Shown here: one piece after another, positions 35,830 to 49,831 of the stretch
Position numbering within the stretch: position 1 is the first letter of the stretch
Layout: every line of letters starts with the position of its first letter
DNA from: Anarhynchus alexandrinus
Lineage: Eukaryota > Chordata > Aves > Charadriiformes > Charadriidae
DNA length: 64,000 nt
NCBI GenBank assembly: GCA_008711295.1
Contig: VUYV01000123.1
Span: forward strand, 474,439-538,438
Direction: 5' to 3'
Program-made: the position numbers and the translations under genes
The notes under the pieces: model-generated
Told to the model about the DNA's origin: nothing
The model's input: the letters and a program-made list of their open reading frames with translations, nothing else
Database searches by the model: none

Positions 35830-38800
35830 AAACAAACAGTCACTGGGGAGGCTCAACTCTTCCACTGTAGTTTTAGTTTGCGTCAATGCTCCCTTGGGAA
35901 AGCACATGCACATTTGGGTCAGCAAAAAGTGTAATGAGTGTAATACCTAGTGAGAACTCCACTTTCACAGAACCGTAATGTCTGAATTTAGGTTCTACTT
36001 GATGTAGTCTAAGTGCTGCATAAGTCTGTTTCCCTAATGTTTCCTGGTTGGTTTTAGTCCCAGACAGTCACCTGAAAAATAGAAAAAAAAGTAAGCAAAG
36101 GGGCTTCAGCAGAGATTAGAGCCAAAGACTCTGAGCCTACAAGTCTCAGCTGAATACATTAGAAAGAGGGACTTTTGAAAGTTTTAAAGTTTGGACATTT
36201 CAATGTAGACATATGTCACTGACAGAAAAGTAGCTTCCCTCTCTCCACTTTCCTGTCACCCCAAACTTCAAACTTCTGCTTTATGCTTGTAAACACTTGA
36301 ACTTCTCCAGGAAAAGGTCGCCAGTATTTTTTCAACATAGCTAAACAACAGATTTTCTTTAACCTCATTCTCAGAAACAGCTGTACCATTTTGGATGAAA
36401 CTTCCTGAAATATTTCCGCCTGAGGCAGACACCTGGCATGGAAAATTTCAGCCCAAACATTTAAGGTTTGGCAAAGTGATATGCAGTTGAAAACAGGCTT
36501 TATAATGGGAAGTGTTGGGCAACTTTAATAACAAGCAAAATTACCAGCCTCACCCCAGCACCAATTGTAACTGATGTGCCAAGTTCTACGATAAAATACT
36601 TAGTTTAAATGAATGATGTCCTTACATATCAAAAGACCAAAAATAACTTGGAACATAGTCTTCTTCCAGATATAACAAGCATTTCCGACGTATGGCTTAG
36701 TGATGTAAAGAGGACAAAGTAGATTAATAACAAAGCATAAGATGTAATCTCCAGTTTGTGTCTGTTAGAGAGAAGAGGAGTGAAGTGCGTGAAGTGTCCT
36801 GGCAAAGTATAGAATACCTTTGTTGCTTAGATCTTACGTGTTTGAGTCATCCAAAAGTCAGATGGTTTATTTTCTCCAAACACACCCCAAACTGTTAGCC
36901 GGAAAACCACTTAGACATTTAGATGGCAAATGTAAGTTCTGAACACAATAACGTAATTTATTAATCTTTCAGCAAGTCACCCAAAATGTTTAACAACTGC
37001 TTTTTCATTCAATTTCCCCTTCCAGTACAAGAAGAACTTAATTTCCTATTCCATTTGTTCTCCTCTCTCTAAAATATAGCCCTGTCATGGCAGTCATGTT
37101 GTTCTTTAACCAAAATAAATCAATAAATATGGAGACATGTAATAAAATTTGTTCTCCTTCTTCTGCGCACAGACACATTGGAATAGCTCTGTAGTTTTCT
37201 CTTGATATCTTCAAAAAATACATTTTAATTGTGGTTTTTTTCATACAAATAAAGAACATGTATTTATCTGGAGAAGAGAAGTGTAGCAATAAATATAAAA
37301 AAGAAAAAGGAATGTGATGTTAATGTAGCAGTGATGTTTCTTAGCCAGCTTGCATTTTGAGAATTTTTTTGGCCATGTTCAGAATGTCTGAATTCTGTCT
37401 AGCATATGACTTTGGTGGTTTTCAGATACCTAAATGTCATAGAATATCTCTTATTGCCTTCTCACAAGCAGTATGTAAGCATTAGAGACTTTAAAAATCC
37501 AATAGCACTTCAGTTCTGGAGAAAGAAACTCAGTCCCTAAGTACGGTCTTCACCTGGGAGAGAAAAGTGAGTGCCCAAGTGATTAATTTACGCTTCATTT
37601 ATGCTTCACCGAAGTCACAGAAGAGGTTTCATCTGTTAGGTGCACTTACACCTCCCTCATCCAGACAGCCTTGAGTTCAATTCAGGTAACAGGTGATGTT
37701 GTTGAGAATGTTAAGAACCAAGAAATGGCTTGATCTGTATCCTGTAAAGAAGAAAGGAGAATTCGGTCCTTGGGTTAGTACTGCCCTGAGTCCTGGCTTA
37801 TCCTATTGGATCAAATACACAAACTGCACGGGAAACAGGGTCCCGATCCCCCTCTTTCTCTGGGAGTACTCTTACCACTAACTTGAGGAAAGAATGGAGA
37901 AAACTGAGGCTGCCTCTGCCTTTCATTGAAACTGTGCATTATAGTGATGTACTGGAGGGAAAATGGTGATTCAAATTATCTTGAGGCCAAAGCTCTATTT
38001 CTGAAATATTCTGAAATTAGGTCCCAAAACCTAATTTTAGTTCAATGATCACTTCATATCATGCCCACCTCACTGTAGCAGTTGCCATGAAATGAGCTGC
38101 CTCTCGGATGCGATGCCTCTGAATCTCTCCTAGTCTCTTTCTATCATTAGAAAGAACATTATCTAGATCTTGCTGTATGAACAACCCCTTTAGGTAAAGT
38201 ATATGGACACCGTTTGTATCATCTAGATCTAGTTAATATTGACAATGGTTTTTTTTTATTTACTCCCAAAGCTTATTAGATTTACAGCATAAAGCTATAA
38301 TTAGTAGTAAGGGGTGCTGACTTAGACAGGTAATATCTGCAAGTTGTGGGATTTTCCTCTGTTAATAACAGCTTTAGTGCTTGGTGACCGATAGGACTAT
38401 TTTAAAGTGCGTGTATCCTTTAAAGAAGTTCCTTGTAGGAAAAAAAAGTACTTACATTAACTCTTCTTCTCCTTGTCAGCATACAGCAACTGTATTAAGA
38501 TGCTACATGAAGAAAAAAAACCATACAGGATTAACAATAATATAGAAATCGTATCTGTGTCAGAACAAGGACCTTATTAAACAAAGGTATGAGTAATTAA
38601 AAGCATGCTAGTGTTTCTGATCTTTTTGATACACTGTCATTGGCAAACAGGTTTTAAAAAGTACTAGAAGCATTACACAGTGATCAAGATGGAGGCAGGG
38701 GAGCACGGTGAGCAGAGAGACTCCAGTTTCTGATAGGAGGGAACACCCGGCTGATAGCCATGCCACTGCAGAGACGGAGGAGAAGTCCTTGGAGTTAGCA

Positions 38801-41800
38801 AGCAGATGTGTCCTGACACTGTGTGGCAAGAGTGGGTGGGAAGAAACTTTCTCCTTTTCTGAGGACCAAGCAAGCCTTTGAAGCGCACATTGTGGATCAC
38901 GTATAGCCGCATGCATAGTACCATAAGGTAGTAGCACGGGAACTTGTTTTAGGACTTGCTGTTGGGATAGTTGTTAGGCAGCGGGAGAAGCATCTTCCCC
39001 ACTGCTGGGATGCGTAGGCAGCACAGCTCAACATCCTGAGGAGGCACCAGGTCAGAGACCTAGTGACTAGCTGAGATGTTTGTACAGACCTTTTACAACC
39101 CTCATGGTACATGTGAAACTCAGACAGCATAGGCTGACTGCAATCCAACAGACTTGGTAAAAAGTGTAAAACAGCTGTCTCTAATGGCATGACTACAACA
39201 TGCAGTTCAGCAAATGTGACTCAGGGCCTCATTACTGTGTCTCCACTTCTGACATTTATAGTTAAATGATGTTGGTTCCTGCAAGAGACGCTACGATTTC
39301 TCTAATTAAAGGAGGAGGGGGGGGGAAAACCCAACACCCAAAAAAACAATCTTCTTGTTCTTTCCCAGATTGTTCCCATTTACTGCAAATAAGCATGAGT
39401 TCCTGCCTGGAAGCACTATCTGCAAACTGCAGTCAGATGTAAAAGAAGCCTAATCAAGCTTGGGAACCAGGCCTTAATTAGACTACTTGGAAAACAGAGC
39501 AGAAGAGCAAATGAAAATTATTAACCATCACTCATGATTCCTGTTTCTAATTTTAAAGAGGAAATCATGCATTAATCAAACCCTAGCCCTAAGCTCAGAG
39601 ACACGTTTTAGAAATATCCTGAAACAACAAGAGGAAATCTTTTCAGTGTTTAGAGAAAACAACTCCTGATCAGCTAGTATGTGTAGCACAATATATTTTG
39701 ACATGAAATAAGCTATGTTTCAGTATGCTTAGCTTTTGCTGGGTCCAAGAAAAACAAAACCAGTACCAACTGAAATGAAGGCACATGACAACAATTGGGG
39801 TTAAGCCTGGGTTTTGTTAAAGGAAAACAGAAATGTAGAGTATGTTGTTTTCATGGATAAAGGAAAGACATGGAAGGGTAAGAATAAGAATGATGCAGTA
39901 ACATCGCTGCTATTGTGTGCTTTGGTCATAGTAAAGAAGCTCTTTGGCACACAGAAACAATATTTAATACAAATTATTTCTGACAAAAAATAGCAAACAG
40001 GAGCATAACCTCTAAATATTACCCAGAGATCACTTGAGATCTTGTAATAGGATTTATCAGAACTTACTTCATAGTTTCTGTTATATTTGGACTATAAAGA
40101 TAATTTTCTATTTTTTGGCAAACTAATGTGAACTTTCTGGCTGCCATTCAGAAACTAACGTTTTCTGGTGGAGTCAGATTGAAATCTTTAATTTTCTTGG
40201 AACTCTCTGGGAAGAGGAGAGAAAATGGGCTCTTGACCTATATTAAACATTGCACCCATTCTTGTGGAAACACCACATTACAAAGAATGCTCACTTTTTT
40301 TTTTTCAAATACAAATATCCAAGCGTCTCTCTTTGAATTACAAACAATACTTTCTAGAACATACCAGTTTTCCTCTTAGCTTTCCAAACATTTACCAAGT
40401 ATTGCCTGTTTAGATTTCTAAAACGAGTGGTTTCATGACCTGAAATTACATATCTAGAAAAGTTAAGATGGCATGCATGCTTGTGTTGCTATTGTGACTC
40501 ACAGAGCAGTTATTGTTCTGTGACTAGATTAAAAAATTAATGACAAATGAGAAAAATACAGGCATTTTTTCATCCATCATGATATATATGTCATGCTTTA
40601 ATAGAACTAAACAATGAAGTTCAACAATCAAAGTTGGTAATTTGATAGAGCATTATGGTCTGGAGAAGTGGGCACAGACAAGGATTAGTAAGTACTGAAT
40701 TTTAATGATGGTTTTGGCATGGATTCTTCTAAAATCTTGATGAGTAACCTCCACAGTTCAGCCCTATGAAGAAAAGACTCTGAAAAAAGTGAAGCTTTTG
40801 TACTGCAGTTTGGTGGCATCTCCCTGAGTGATATAATACAGAACAGAGCTTATTGGTTTTAATTGAAAAATGACACTAACTTTGTTTAGTTACTTTGGCT
40901 GAAGCTTCCATTATTTCTTTCTGACTCCTAATGTGCAGACCACTCGGGTGATGCCCTGGCTGCTAGAATTCAGTTGCAATACTTCTACTAAATTAAGTAT
41001 GACAGGATTTCAACTCTTGATTTCAGGGACTGACTAAGGACAAGATAGAGCGTGTCTAGTCTAAAAACTGGTGTAGTTGCCTTGGAGGTAAAAGATGTAG
41101 GTTTAAATCCTCTTAGACTGAACAAAGAGCTGAACCCAGATTTCCCATCTGCAGCGTGAGTGCTGCAAACGCCATACTGTTGTGCAAAAATGTAGATGAT
41201 AGGATTATAATGTTTTGTAACAAAGTGGCTGAGACTCTTTTCCTTCATGGTAGACTCAAAGCTGCCTGTACGCGTGTTCTTGCCGCACTTTAGTTTGGTC
41301 ATGTCTCAGTTTAGGCTTTGTTCAGCAGCAGAGCTCAGGTGGTGGGAGGGAGCGTTGTAACCCAGAACAGCACCTTTCTTACAGCTTTAAGCTCCTGGAG
41401 GGTTTTCATTACACACTGCTGTGCCTAGGGAGCATTCATCACTTTATGGACACTGGAGAAAGTAGCCTAACACAATCTGAAGCATTATATTATCTTGTCA
41501 ATACCTGTAGCTCTTTCATTTTACCCATACTGTGTAAAGTGACCTATGTCAGTGTGCACTTACTGTCCTGCCAGCTGAAGGATTCAGTAAATTCTAATTT
41601 TGCTGTGGCTACTTGATTTTCACTATTTTCTCACATGCTTTTGCTGACGATCAGCTGTGTGCCTCTGGCTTGGAATTTTATCATTGCAGTGTAGCCTTTG
41701 TACCAAAGCAGTGATGGTACTACAACAGCAGTCTGCTGATATCTGCCTTGTTTTCATAGTCATGGGAGTGTGCCCTGCCAAGTTTTCCTTTCGGGTTAAT

Positions 41801-42930
41801 CTGCTATTCTGGGGACTACCATGGGATTTCTTGTAATAATTATTTTTCCCTGCTTTCTTATCCTATACCTGCAGTTATCCATCAGAGCTCTACAGCTATC
41901 AACACTCACAACCCAGAAGTGGAAATGAGCCTGTCACTGTTCGTTCCATATTTATGTACCAATGTTAACAGCCTGGTAGAAATCCAAATTTGATTTGATT
42001 TTGAGTGAGTTCCAGCACTATTTAACTGTTTATAGAGTAAATCTAGTTTCAGTTAGCTTACCTTGATTAAATTACATGCTTATGTGCCATAACAGTGTCT
42101 CAAATCTGCCCCACCTCCCCTTTTTTTTTTCTCATCTTCTTTGTCTTGGCTATCCTTTTTAGTCTTTATACATTTGCTGTTGTTATTGTAACTATGAGCT
42201 TTTGGGTAGCAATCACAAAGTTCTAGGTGCTTTCCAAACACTAAAAAAGAAGAAAAAAAAAAAAAAGAGCACAGTTTCTTGGCTATTGTAATCATGTCCT
42301 TGCAGGTCTATCTCAATGCACCCTCTATGTGAAATATGCCCACAAACACGTGGCTTGTTTGATTTATAGCTGCTTGTGTTTTTCCAAGTGACTTGACTGT
42401 TGAAGAACTCCAATGACTGCTCTGTTTGTGTATTTTAGCCAAGGCTGGCTCTAGCGCTTAGGACTCTGCACACTGGAACAACTTATTCATGAGGTTTGGT
42501 TTTGCTTTACATCCATCTGCGATTTTAGTTCCCTTTGCTCCACTTTTTTGTCCTGCATTTGGTAATTCCAAACACTGTGCCTGTTCTGTTGTTTTCTCCA
42601 TTTGGAAACATCCCTCTTGTAGATTCTCAGTGGTTGAATAACGGTGTCACTTCAAAACAAAGCAGAAAGATATTCATACGCTTCACTTATTCTTCTGGAT
42701 TTTTGTTACTGTTCTCATTTGATGTCATTGTTGTTTTATGATGGAGGCTTGGCTGCAACTATAAGCACTAAAACTTTTTTTTTTTTTTTTTAATTCCACA
42801 GCAATGCCAGACCCTAGAAGAGAGAGATAACAAGCGCAGTCTGTGTTTCTAGGATGATCTTAAACTGGAGCTCTGAGAGCACTGCACAAACCGCCTGTGA
42901 AATAGGTATAGATATGTGTTCCAAAAACAA
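35830..42930. other. No recognised gene; unique AT-rich sequence
   Basis: I see no gene, RNA gene or element here. Small landmarks are a nine-G run at 39317-39325, poly-T at 40297-40307, and opposed poly-T (42120-42130) and poly-A (42249-42263) tracts. Confidence 0.55.
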
Positions 42931-42941
42931 GACCTAGTTTC

Positions 42942-43457
42942 TCACACACAATAAGAGCTTATCACTTCTCCTTGTGGTTGCTTTACCAGATTTCTCAACA
43001 TTTTGAGCTCTATAAGGCTGCATTCATGCTTCTTTTCTGTTGCATGCTCTGGTGCAGACTGAAGTCCTGATCTACCAATTGTCCAGATTGTCCTTTGATT
43101 AGAATTTGCTTTTGCTCCTACCCAGGCCATCAGTATAGCTTTGGTTTGCAAGGAAACTGGGACGCTGAGATTGTGTATACCCAGCCTGCAGTCTTGCTGC
43201 AGCTGCAGCACGTCATCTGACTTGGGGACTGGAAAGTGCGTCTCGCTAATCATGATACAGCCGCTTACGACGGTCACTCGTACAGTAATGAAGCATGAGG
43301 CTTGACTGTTGAAACTGTACAGGATGAGCTTTGGAAGGTGACTGTCAGGTTTTCTTAAGGAGAAATAACAAAATGCATTTTGCAGCAGAGAAATGTATAA
43401 ATACTTCTGGTGAGGTGAGAAGTACGGAAGGAGGCTGTATGAGCACTGTAGGGGCAT
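42942..43457 (-). other. Longest open frame (171 codons) with a CpG cluster
   Basis: This is the longest non-repetitive open frame in the window. Its middle part, 43353 down to 43181, is bounded by a good minus-strand acceptor (TTTTGTTATTTCTCCTTAAG) and a possible donor (CTGG/GTATAC). That part encodes a stretch including KLILYSFNSQASCFITVRV and PVPKSDDVLQLQQDC. About seven CpGs fall in some 60 bases around 43212-43282, unusual in such CpG-poor DNA. This would fit an exon or another constrained element. I recognise no domain. An open frame of this length is only mildly unexpected by chance, so the coding call stays weak. Confidence 0.22.
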
Positions 43458-45178
43458 GTAATGTTATCAAGTGTTTTGATGCATTTGAGGACCTTAGGAC
43501 AGGGAGGAGAAATCCCCAGAATTTTGTCCTTATTATCTTACTGAGTGGAGCATGGTCTCTAATGTGTTTTCCTGATGTTTAAGGTAAAGCTGTTTGCCAA
43601 GCTGTAACTGGTCACTGAGTCTTTGCCTTCCTGTGAAGTCAAGGGGAGCTGGGGACTGGTGGATGGTTCAGGACTAGTTCCCCCTGGAGAAGATATATCT
43701 TATAGGCAGCTACTTTGAATGGTCCAAAACAGATGTAGGACCAAGACAATGATGAAGTGATGTGGACAGCCATGGGTCCAGCGTTTGAGGTTACTCTCTG
43801 GCCTGGCTTTATTTAGCAATATAGACATAACCGTAGAAATCTGGCTGGATTCCTCACACCTCAAGCTGGACTTAGTTCTGCTGTATGGAAGATGGGTTCC
43901 AGGCTGCTGATCTGTCTACAGTGCACAGCAGGTAGAGCGTTCAGATGTTTTTACAAATTCATTAGCAAAACCTCGGGAACTGAGCGCTGGAGGACTAACC
44001 TGACATGTGCCAGGGTCAGCTTTGCTTCACTGCTCTATTGCAGACTTCCTGCCTGAGATAGGGGAAAGCAGCTTCTGTGAAAAGGTTTTGCCCATCAGTA
44101 AAATAAGTACTGCAGTACCCGTGTATCAGACGGTGGTATGAGGTGCTGCCATGCTTTGGGAACAGGCATCCTAAAAATTCCTTAGGTAGGTGGACGTACC
44201 AATGTTAGAGGTTCCTGCAGCTGGGAGATTTCCAGAGCTGATTCAGAGCATCTCTGCCGTCTAGAAGGCAGGGCTATTTCAGAGTTCAGAGCCAAGCCGA
44301 TTCTTAGAAGCAAGATTTAGGCAATAAGGAGATGACTTCACTGAAAGAAACGGAAGAAGAGGTACTTCATGTGCAAACGGTCTTTCTCTTTGTTTCAGAA
44401 AGAAGGAAACATTTGTGGTGTTCAAGCACACTCTTTTTCCTACTTACCTGCCAGGGATATATTGCCATCTTACTTTGTTTTTAACGTCCACTTATAAATC
44501 ATTGTAAAACAAGACAGAACCAGCAGACATCACAAAGTGTAATAAAGTCATTCAGAACTTGATTACAAAATGAATGGAAGAATTTATGAGAAAGAATGCT
44601 TGAAACTCCAATTCAACATTTACACACAGGGGAAGGAATGATCTTTTTTTTTGGTTTTGTTTTCTACTCTTCCCATGTGTTATGCCTTTTCCTATGTCTC
44701 TAAAGGGTGCTTGACATTGATGAAGCTTCATTTGATGAAGGTCTTTGCAAACCATTAAATAACGGTGCTTAAAGGACTCCCTTGCATATGGCAACCTGCA
44801 TTCCTGGTGTTGACTGCTCCTCTGCAGGGGCTGCTACTGCTCTCTCAGTGTTCACACTGACAGGCCCGTTAGGCAGACTGGCTTTGATCTGGCTTTTATG
44901 TTCCTTTACCATAATACAAGTCGACTTTATTGGACCAATTAAAATTGCAGTCTTCCTTTGTTGCCTCCGTAGGGTAGAACAGAGATGCAGCAAACTTAAC
45001 TTAAGCATTTTCATTTATGCTGGGTTTATGAATTCTTGTTTTATGTCTCAAACCTGAGTTTATAAAGTGCAATTTACAGTTGACCTTGCCTGTCAGTTGT
45101 GTAATTTTAAGACCAAAGATTTAAAAATTTATTAGTCAGAGATATGTCATGTTACTTAAAGCTCTGTTTGCATCATTG
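43458..45178. other. No recognised gene
   Basis: Single-copy sequence, somewhat less AT-rich around 43.6-44.3 kb, with no element or convincing open frame. Confidence 0.55.
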
Positions 45179-45266
45179 ATTACAAATGTATTTTAATTGG
45201 TCAAGCATCAATAAAATTGACATTAATTACAAATGTATTTTAACTGGTTAAATTTCAATAAAATTC
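45179..45266 (+). repeat. Two-copy tandem repeat, 47-base period
   Basis: ATTACAAATGTATTTTAATTGG followed by TCAATAAAATTGAC (from 45179) recurs, with a few substitutions, from 45226 to about 45266. It is a local slippage or unequal-exchange duplication. Each copy carries AATAAA. Confidence 0.8.
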
Positions 45267-48200
45267 TATCTTTTTAATAATCTCTTATGATATTTTGTTA
45301 AATTGGAGTTTTGCTCCATGTAGAAAGGACTACATATGCAAATATGACATTTGGAGAAGACCAAAGTGAAGATAAGATCAGAGGTGATTTCAAAAGCGTC
45401 TCTAAGACATAAAAGGGGTGATCTTGACATCCTTCCTATGCCAGAATTACGTTGCTCCTCAATGTGCAATTAACTGCATCAGATTAATTATCTACTGGTA
45501 GTTAATATTATTTTTACATCAATATTATTTTCACATTAATATTACTTTCAACCATATCAACTCATGCTGATGCTGCTGTTCCACCAAGCAGAGGCTAGTG
45601 CTGGTGCAAATGAAGTGCCTGAACTTCCCATTTTGGGGGGCAGCATAATCTCAGATGGGCTTAAGCAGCTCATGCAACAGCACGTCTTCAGATGTGTTCT
45701 TGCGTATGAGCATCAGTCCTGTTGGAATTCTCACTGACATTTGTGAAAGCGGTCCTGGTTTCTAATTACAGACTTTAAGTACAAATGTAATAATCTATCT
45801 TGGTTTACTGATGTTATGTAAAAATGAGTGTGTCCTGTTGTTATTGCTCCCATATTATTAAAGCTTCATCAACAGAGGAGGAAATGGCCCAGTCACGGAC
45901 ATTTAACACAAAAGAGCTTTGTTTGTTAAATGTGGTGTTACAACTGTCCTGAGACAGTTGCTCTTGATGCTTCCAGGAAAATTTATTTCTTAATGTGAAT
46001 GTCCCTCATCAATCTGTATGAACATAAACCTACATAATACCTCTCTTTTGCCTGTCTCTCAAGGACTTACTGGTCATTGCATGTTACAATTACAAGGTAC
46101 TAGTAAATTAAGCAGTAACAGGGAATTATCCTATGCACTGGAACTCATCTGTTTATTCTTTTACATTGTTATAGCATTCCCTTTCACAGTTTCACCTCAA
46201 TTTGCCGGTCATTTCCCAGGCTTATGGATGGGTATTCACAGAGATTAGGGAACATTTCCAATTGGCAGCCTGGTTGTGGCCATGATGTTTCAGAAAGGAG
46301 AAGAATTTAACAGACCTGAGCAGTTCCACCCCAGTGGACCTCAGAGCTAGAGAACATTTTGGTGCACATTTAGTTATTGGTACAGATGTAGGAGCTGACC
46401 ATATAGTCATGTTCTAGTCTGTCAGAACACTCTGAACTAGACTTGTATCAGGCTGATGGTTTTGGGGCTTAGGAAGTAGTGTGTTTATTGAAATAACAAG
46501 CCCACTAGAGGAGGGTTTTTAATATAAGATGTTGTTGAGAGGTTACCCTATCTGAAAGGATTGCTTTATATAATGGGAGGTCTCAAAAAGCTGGATAACT
46601 TAGTTCTGATGGATTTTGTGTTGCATTATCATTCTGAAATACTAAAGGAAATACAGATGCAAAGAAGTAAAACTTTTTCATTGCCTTCAGTAAGTCTGTT
46701 CACAAAACCAAAAAACAAGGTCAGAGGGTTTTGGGGTTGTTGTTTTTTTTTTTTTCCTGTTTTGTTTTCTTTTGGGGGGTGGGTTTTTTTTTGTTTTGTT
46801 TTGTTTTTTGTTTTTTTTTTCCTCCTGGAGGAATTCTAAAGGAGCTACTCAGTAAATTTGATCCTTAAGTATGTGATACATTTGCAACATAGTAAAAATC
46901 ATAAATTGCTTGCTTTATTTGCAACAGCAGAAACCAACATTGACTGTAGACAGTATTACAAGAACAAAGTTTTTCTTATTTCTAGATTCATTTCTACATT
47001 CATGTAAAAAGTAGTTTTTTATTGTTCTATGCAATCATAGTCCTGTCACCTTTTAACATAGCCCATTTGCTAATCATTGTATTTGACTATAACCTTTCCC
47101 CCATGTATACTATCCTCCCTTGTTTGCTGTAAAGGGGTGGTTTGTTTTTGCTAAATTAACTAGGAAATACTGAGGAAGGAAGATTTCAATGCTTTCTGAT
47201 TGACACTAAAAGGCAGCCTAGTGTAGCTGGAAACTCTTTTCAAAGGGATCTACGTGTATGTCCTGCTGTCATCTTTGTCTCTAAATTTGCAACAGTGTCA
47301 ACTGCTGGTATACTAATTCCTATTCCTTTTCTGTAGAAAAATCAGATATTTTCCTTACAGCTATTTTTCAGAGAAGCTGAACTTGTGTGAAATTTGCAGA
47401 AAGTCAAAACAATGTGTCCCTAAAAACACAGGTTACCCAAAATTTACTTGTTAGACATATTATAGGCCCATATATCTTAGATCTTTGTGTTGCTTATTAC
47501 AAACACTTCAAGACACATATCAGATTGGTAGGCAATGAATAGTTACCAAAGCTCATTTTAGGGAAAGAAGAGAGAAAGGCTGTGTCAATGCATTTTTAAA
47601 GACTTGTGGAGTTTGCGTCTCAATAGTATTATTTTTATACTCCAAAGCCAAGAACTATAACTTCAGAATGATGACTACTCTTCTAATCTGTGTTCATCAT
47701 GCCAAAGCTTTGTAAAAATTCCAGTTTGACTTCTTCAAGTTAGAAGACATCTCTCAGGAACCTAGCATTCATTATCTGCATGCACCAAGAACATGGTCCA
47801 GTACTGTTCATTTTCTTCTGTGAAAAGACTTCCTTGATTAGAATTTAGTGTGGGAGCAATAGTCTGAAATCCAGAAAAAGCATTTTTGCAAATAAGATGG
47901 CTTCTCCATATCATGATTTATAGGTAATCCATGCTGAGCAAACATACTGATGGTCATCTGGTTTTCCTTTATACGTTTACACTCCCTTTCTCTGTCTTAA
48001 TAAGTCTTCTGTGAAAATAAACCTATAAGCAATCTGGATTCCATGCTACAGTTCAAAGAATTCTATTTAAAAAGTTCAAGAAAGACTGACATATTTTTAT
48101 TGTAAATGCTGGTGCAATGCAGCATCAGTGTATGTCCCTGTTGGGGTGACACCACAGGTAGGACTATCCTTACCTACCTTTAGCCATCTCAGTGTCTCTA

Positions 48201-49377
48201 TTTTGGAGGAAACACCTCTTGGAAAAGGTTATGGAATTCTAGGAGGAGGTTATGGAATTCCATTGATTGAAGAGCTTGACTGAATCAAGTACGGTCTGAC
48301 TGATTCCCTTGTCTGCTTTTAGCAAAACGTAAGATTTTGCCAATAAATTGTCCCACCATAAGCGTTTCCCAGGACTCTGGCTTCATCCATTTGGACTTAT
48401 ATTCAAATAATAAGGCAGTAAAAGAATAACAGAGACTCAAGGCACAGCTTTTTGTAGGAATGTAGCAATGTGCAACTAGCATAATAATTTACCCCATCTA
48501 CAAAGTTATCTGATAGAGTAATAACAACCTGTATACCAGAAGTCATTTGTAAGCTGTGTTCATGTGCATTCTATACTGTGGAACAGAATTGCCTGGAAGT
48601 AGGACGAAAGAATCACTCTAGAGTTTGGTTGAATATCAAGGATAAGATTAATCAGCCATAATAACACTGCTGTTTAGATAATGACAATTTCATCCAAGGT
48701 TGTGAAATACTTGTATAGCTCAGCAGCTGGAAAATGTCTTCAGATGCTTCCATACTATTTATATCCTCTGTTTTTAGGAAGAGAACTTAATTCATTTTCT
48801 TTGTCACCGGAATCTTTCTAGAGAGTTTAAAGTGATCCTCATATCACTGCCTCTCTGAGAGAGATCAAGATCTTAGAGAATTCACCTGCGTGCCAAATAT
48901 TATTCCTTTCTGTGCTCAAATGCTCATGCACACTTATAGCCAACAGTTAAATTAAAAATTTAGAGAGAACAAAAGAAATGTGCCCATGAAGCACAAGAAC
49001 ATGCAAAATCTGAATTAAAAAATAACAGCTTTTTATATGTCCACCTATAATTTTTAATGAGTGTCATACATAGGGAATAAGAAGGCACCAGGATGATAGT
49101 GCTACATCATGGCTCAACACAACAATTTTTATTCTGTTGGGGATGCTAAACAAAGATTTTTTCTACCTGTGTTGAAAACCTGAAGTGAAGCTCCAGCATC
49201 TCTTGCTGATCCAAAATGAGTAAATGCCTAATAAGCAAACTGTGCTACCCATTAATTTTATTTTTGTTCTGCCATGAATTTACAAGGCCAACTTAAAAAT
49301 TATACCTGTTGATTTGTTGGGTTGAAAGTAGAAGGTTGACTTATTCTGGAACCTGGCAAACAAACTGTCACTGAGGG
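45267..49377. other. No recognised gene; low-complexity T/G tract at 46.74-46.82 kb
   Basis: Positions 46739-46822 are poly-T broken by G-rich spacers (TTTTGGGGGGTGGG and GTTTTGTTTTG words). A short direct repeat GGTTATGGAATTC occurs twice at about 48227 and 48248. No gene is seen. Confidence 0.6.
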
Positions 49378-49831
49378 CCAGCTGCTCCTCCTGGAGCACC
49401 TCTCCTATGAGGAGAGGCTGAAAGAGTTGGGGCTGTTCAGCCTGGAGAAGAGAAGGCTCTGGGGAGACCTTATTGCAGCCTTCCATTACATAAAGGGGAC
49501 CTACAAGAGAGCTGGGGAAGGACTTTTTACTTGGGCGTGTAGTAATAGGACGAGGGGGAATGGCTATAATCTAGAAGAGGGCAGGTTTAGATTAAACATT
49601 AGGGAGAAGTTTTTCACTTTGAGGGTGGTAAGGCACTGGTACAGGTTGCCCAGAGAGGTTGTTGAGGCCCCATCCCTGAAGGTGTTCAAAGCCAGGCTGG
49701 ACGTGGCCTTGGGCAACCTGATCTAGTGGGAGGTGTCCCTGTCTATGGCAGGGTGGGTTGGAACTCAATGATCTTCAAGGTTCTTTCCAACCTAAACCAT
49801 TCTATGATTCTATGGTTCTATGATTCTATGA
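49378..49831 (+). mobile_element. CR1 LINE 3' region, sense, ~450 bases
   Basis: The block runs from the CTCCTATGAGGAGAGGCTGA / GTTGGGGCTGTTCAGCCTGG segment, through GGGAGAAGTTTTTCACTTTG and CTGGTACAGGTTGCCCAGAG. It then reaches GATCTTCAAGGTTCTTTCC and the terminal ATTCTATGATTCTATGG octamers. It is the longest and least decayed CR1 piece in the window. A 99-codon open frame (49427-49726) still crosses it. It is missing the reverse transcriptase and endonuclease regions, so it is an inactive 5'-truncated copy. Its better match to the family text I remember suggests it is younger than the 15.4 and 31.6 kb copies. Confidence 0.96.

Noticed and set aside
49427..49726. 99-codon plus-strand frame as a host gene
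   Set aside because: Lies wholly inside the CR1 3' region.
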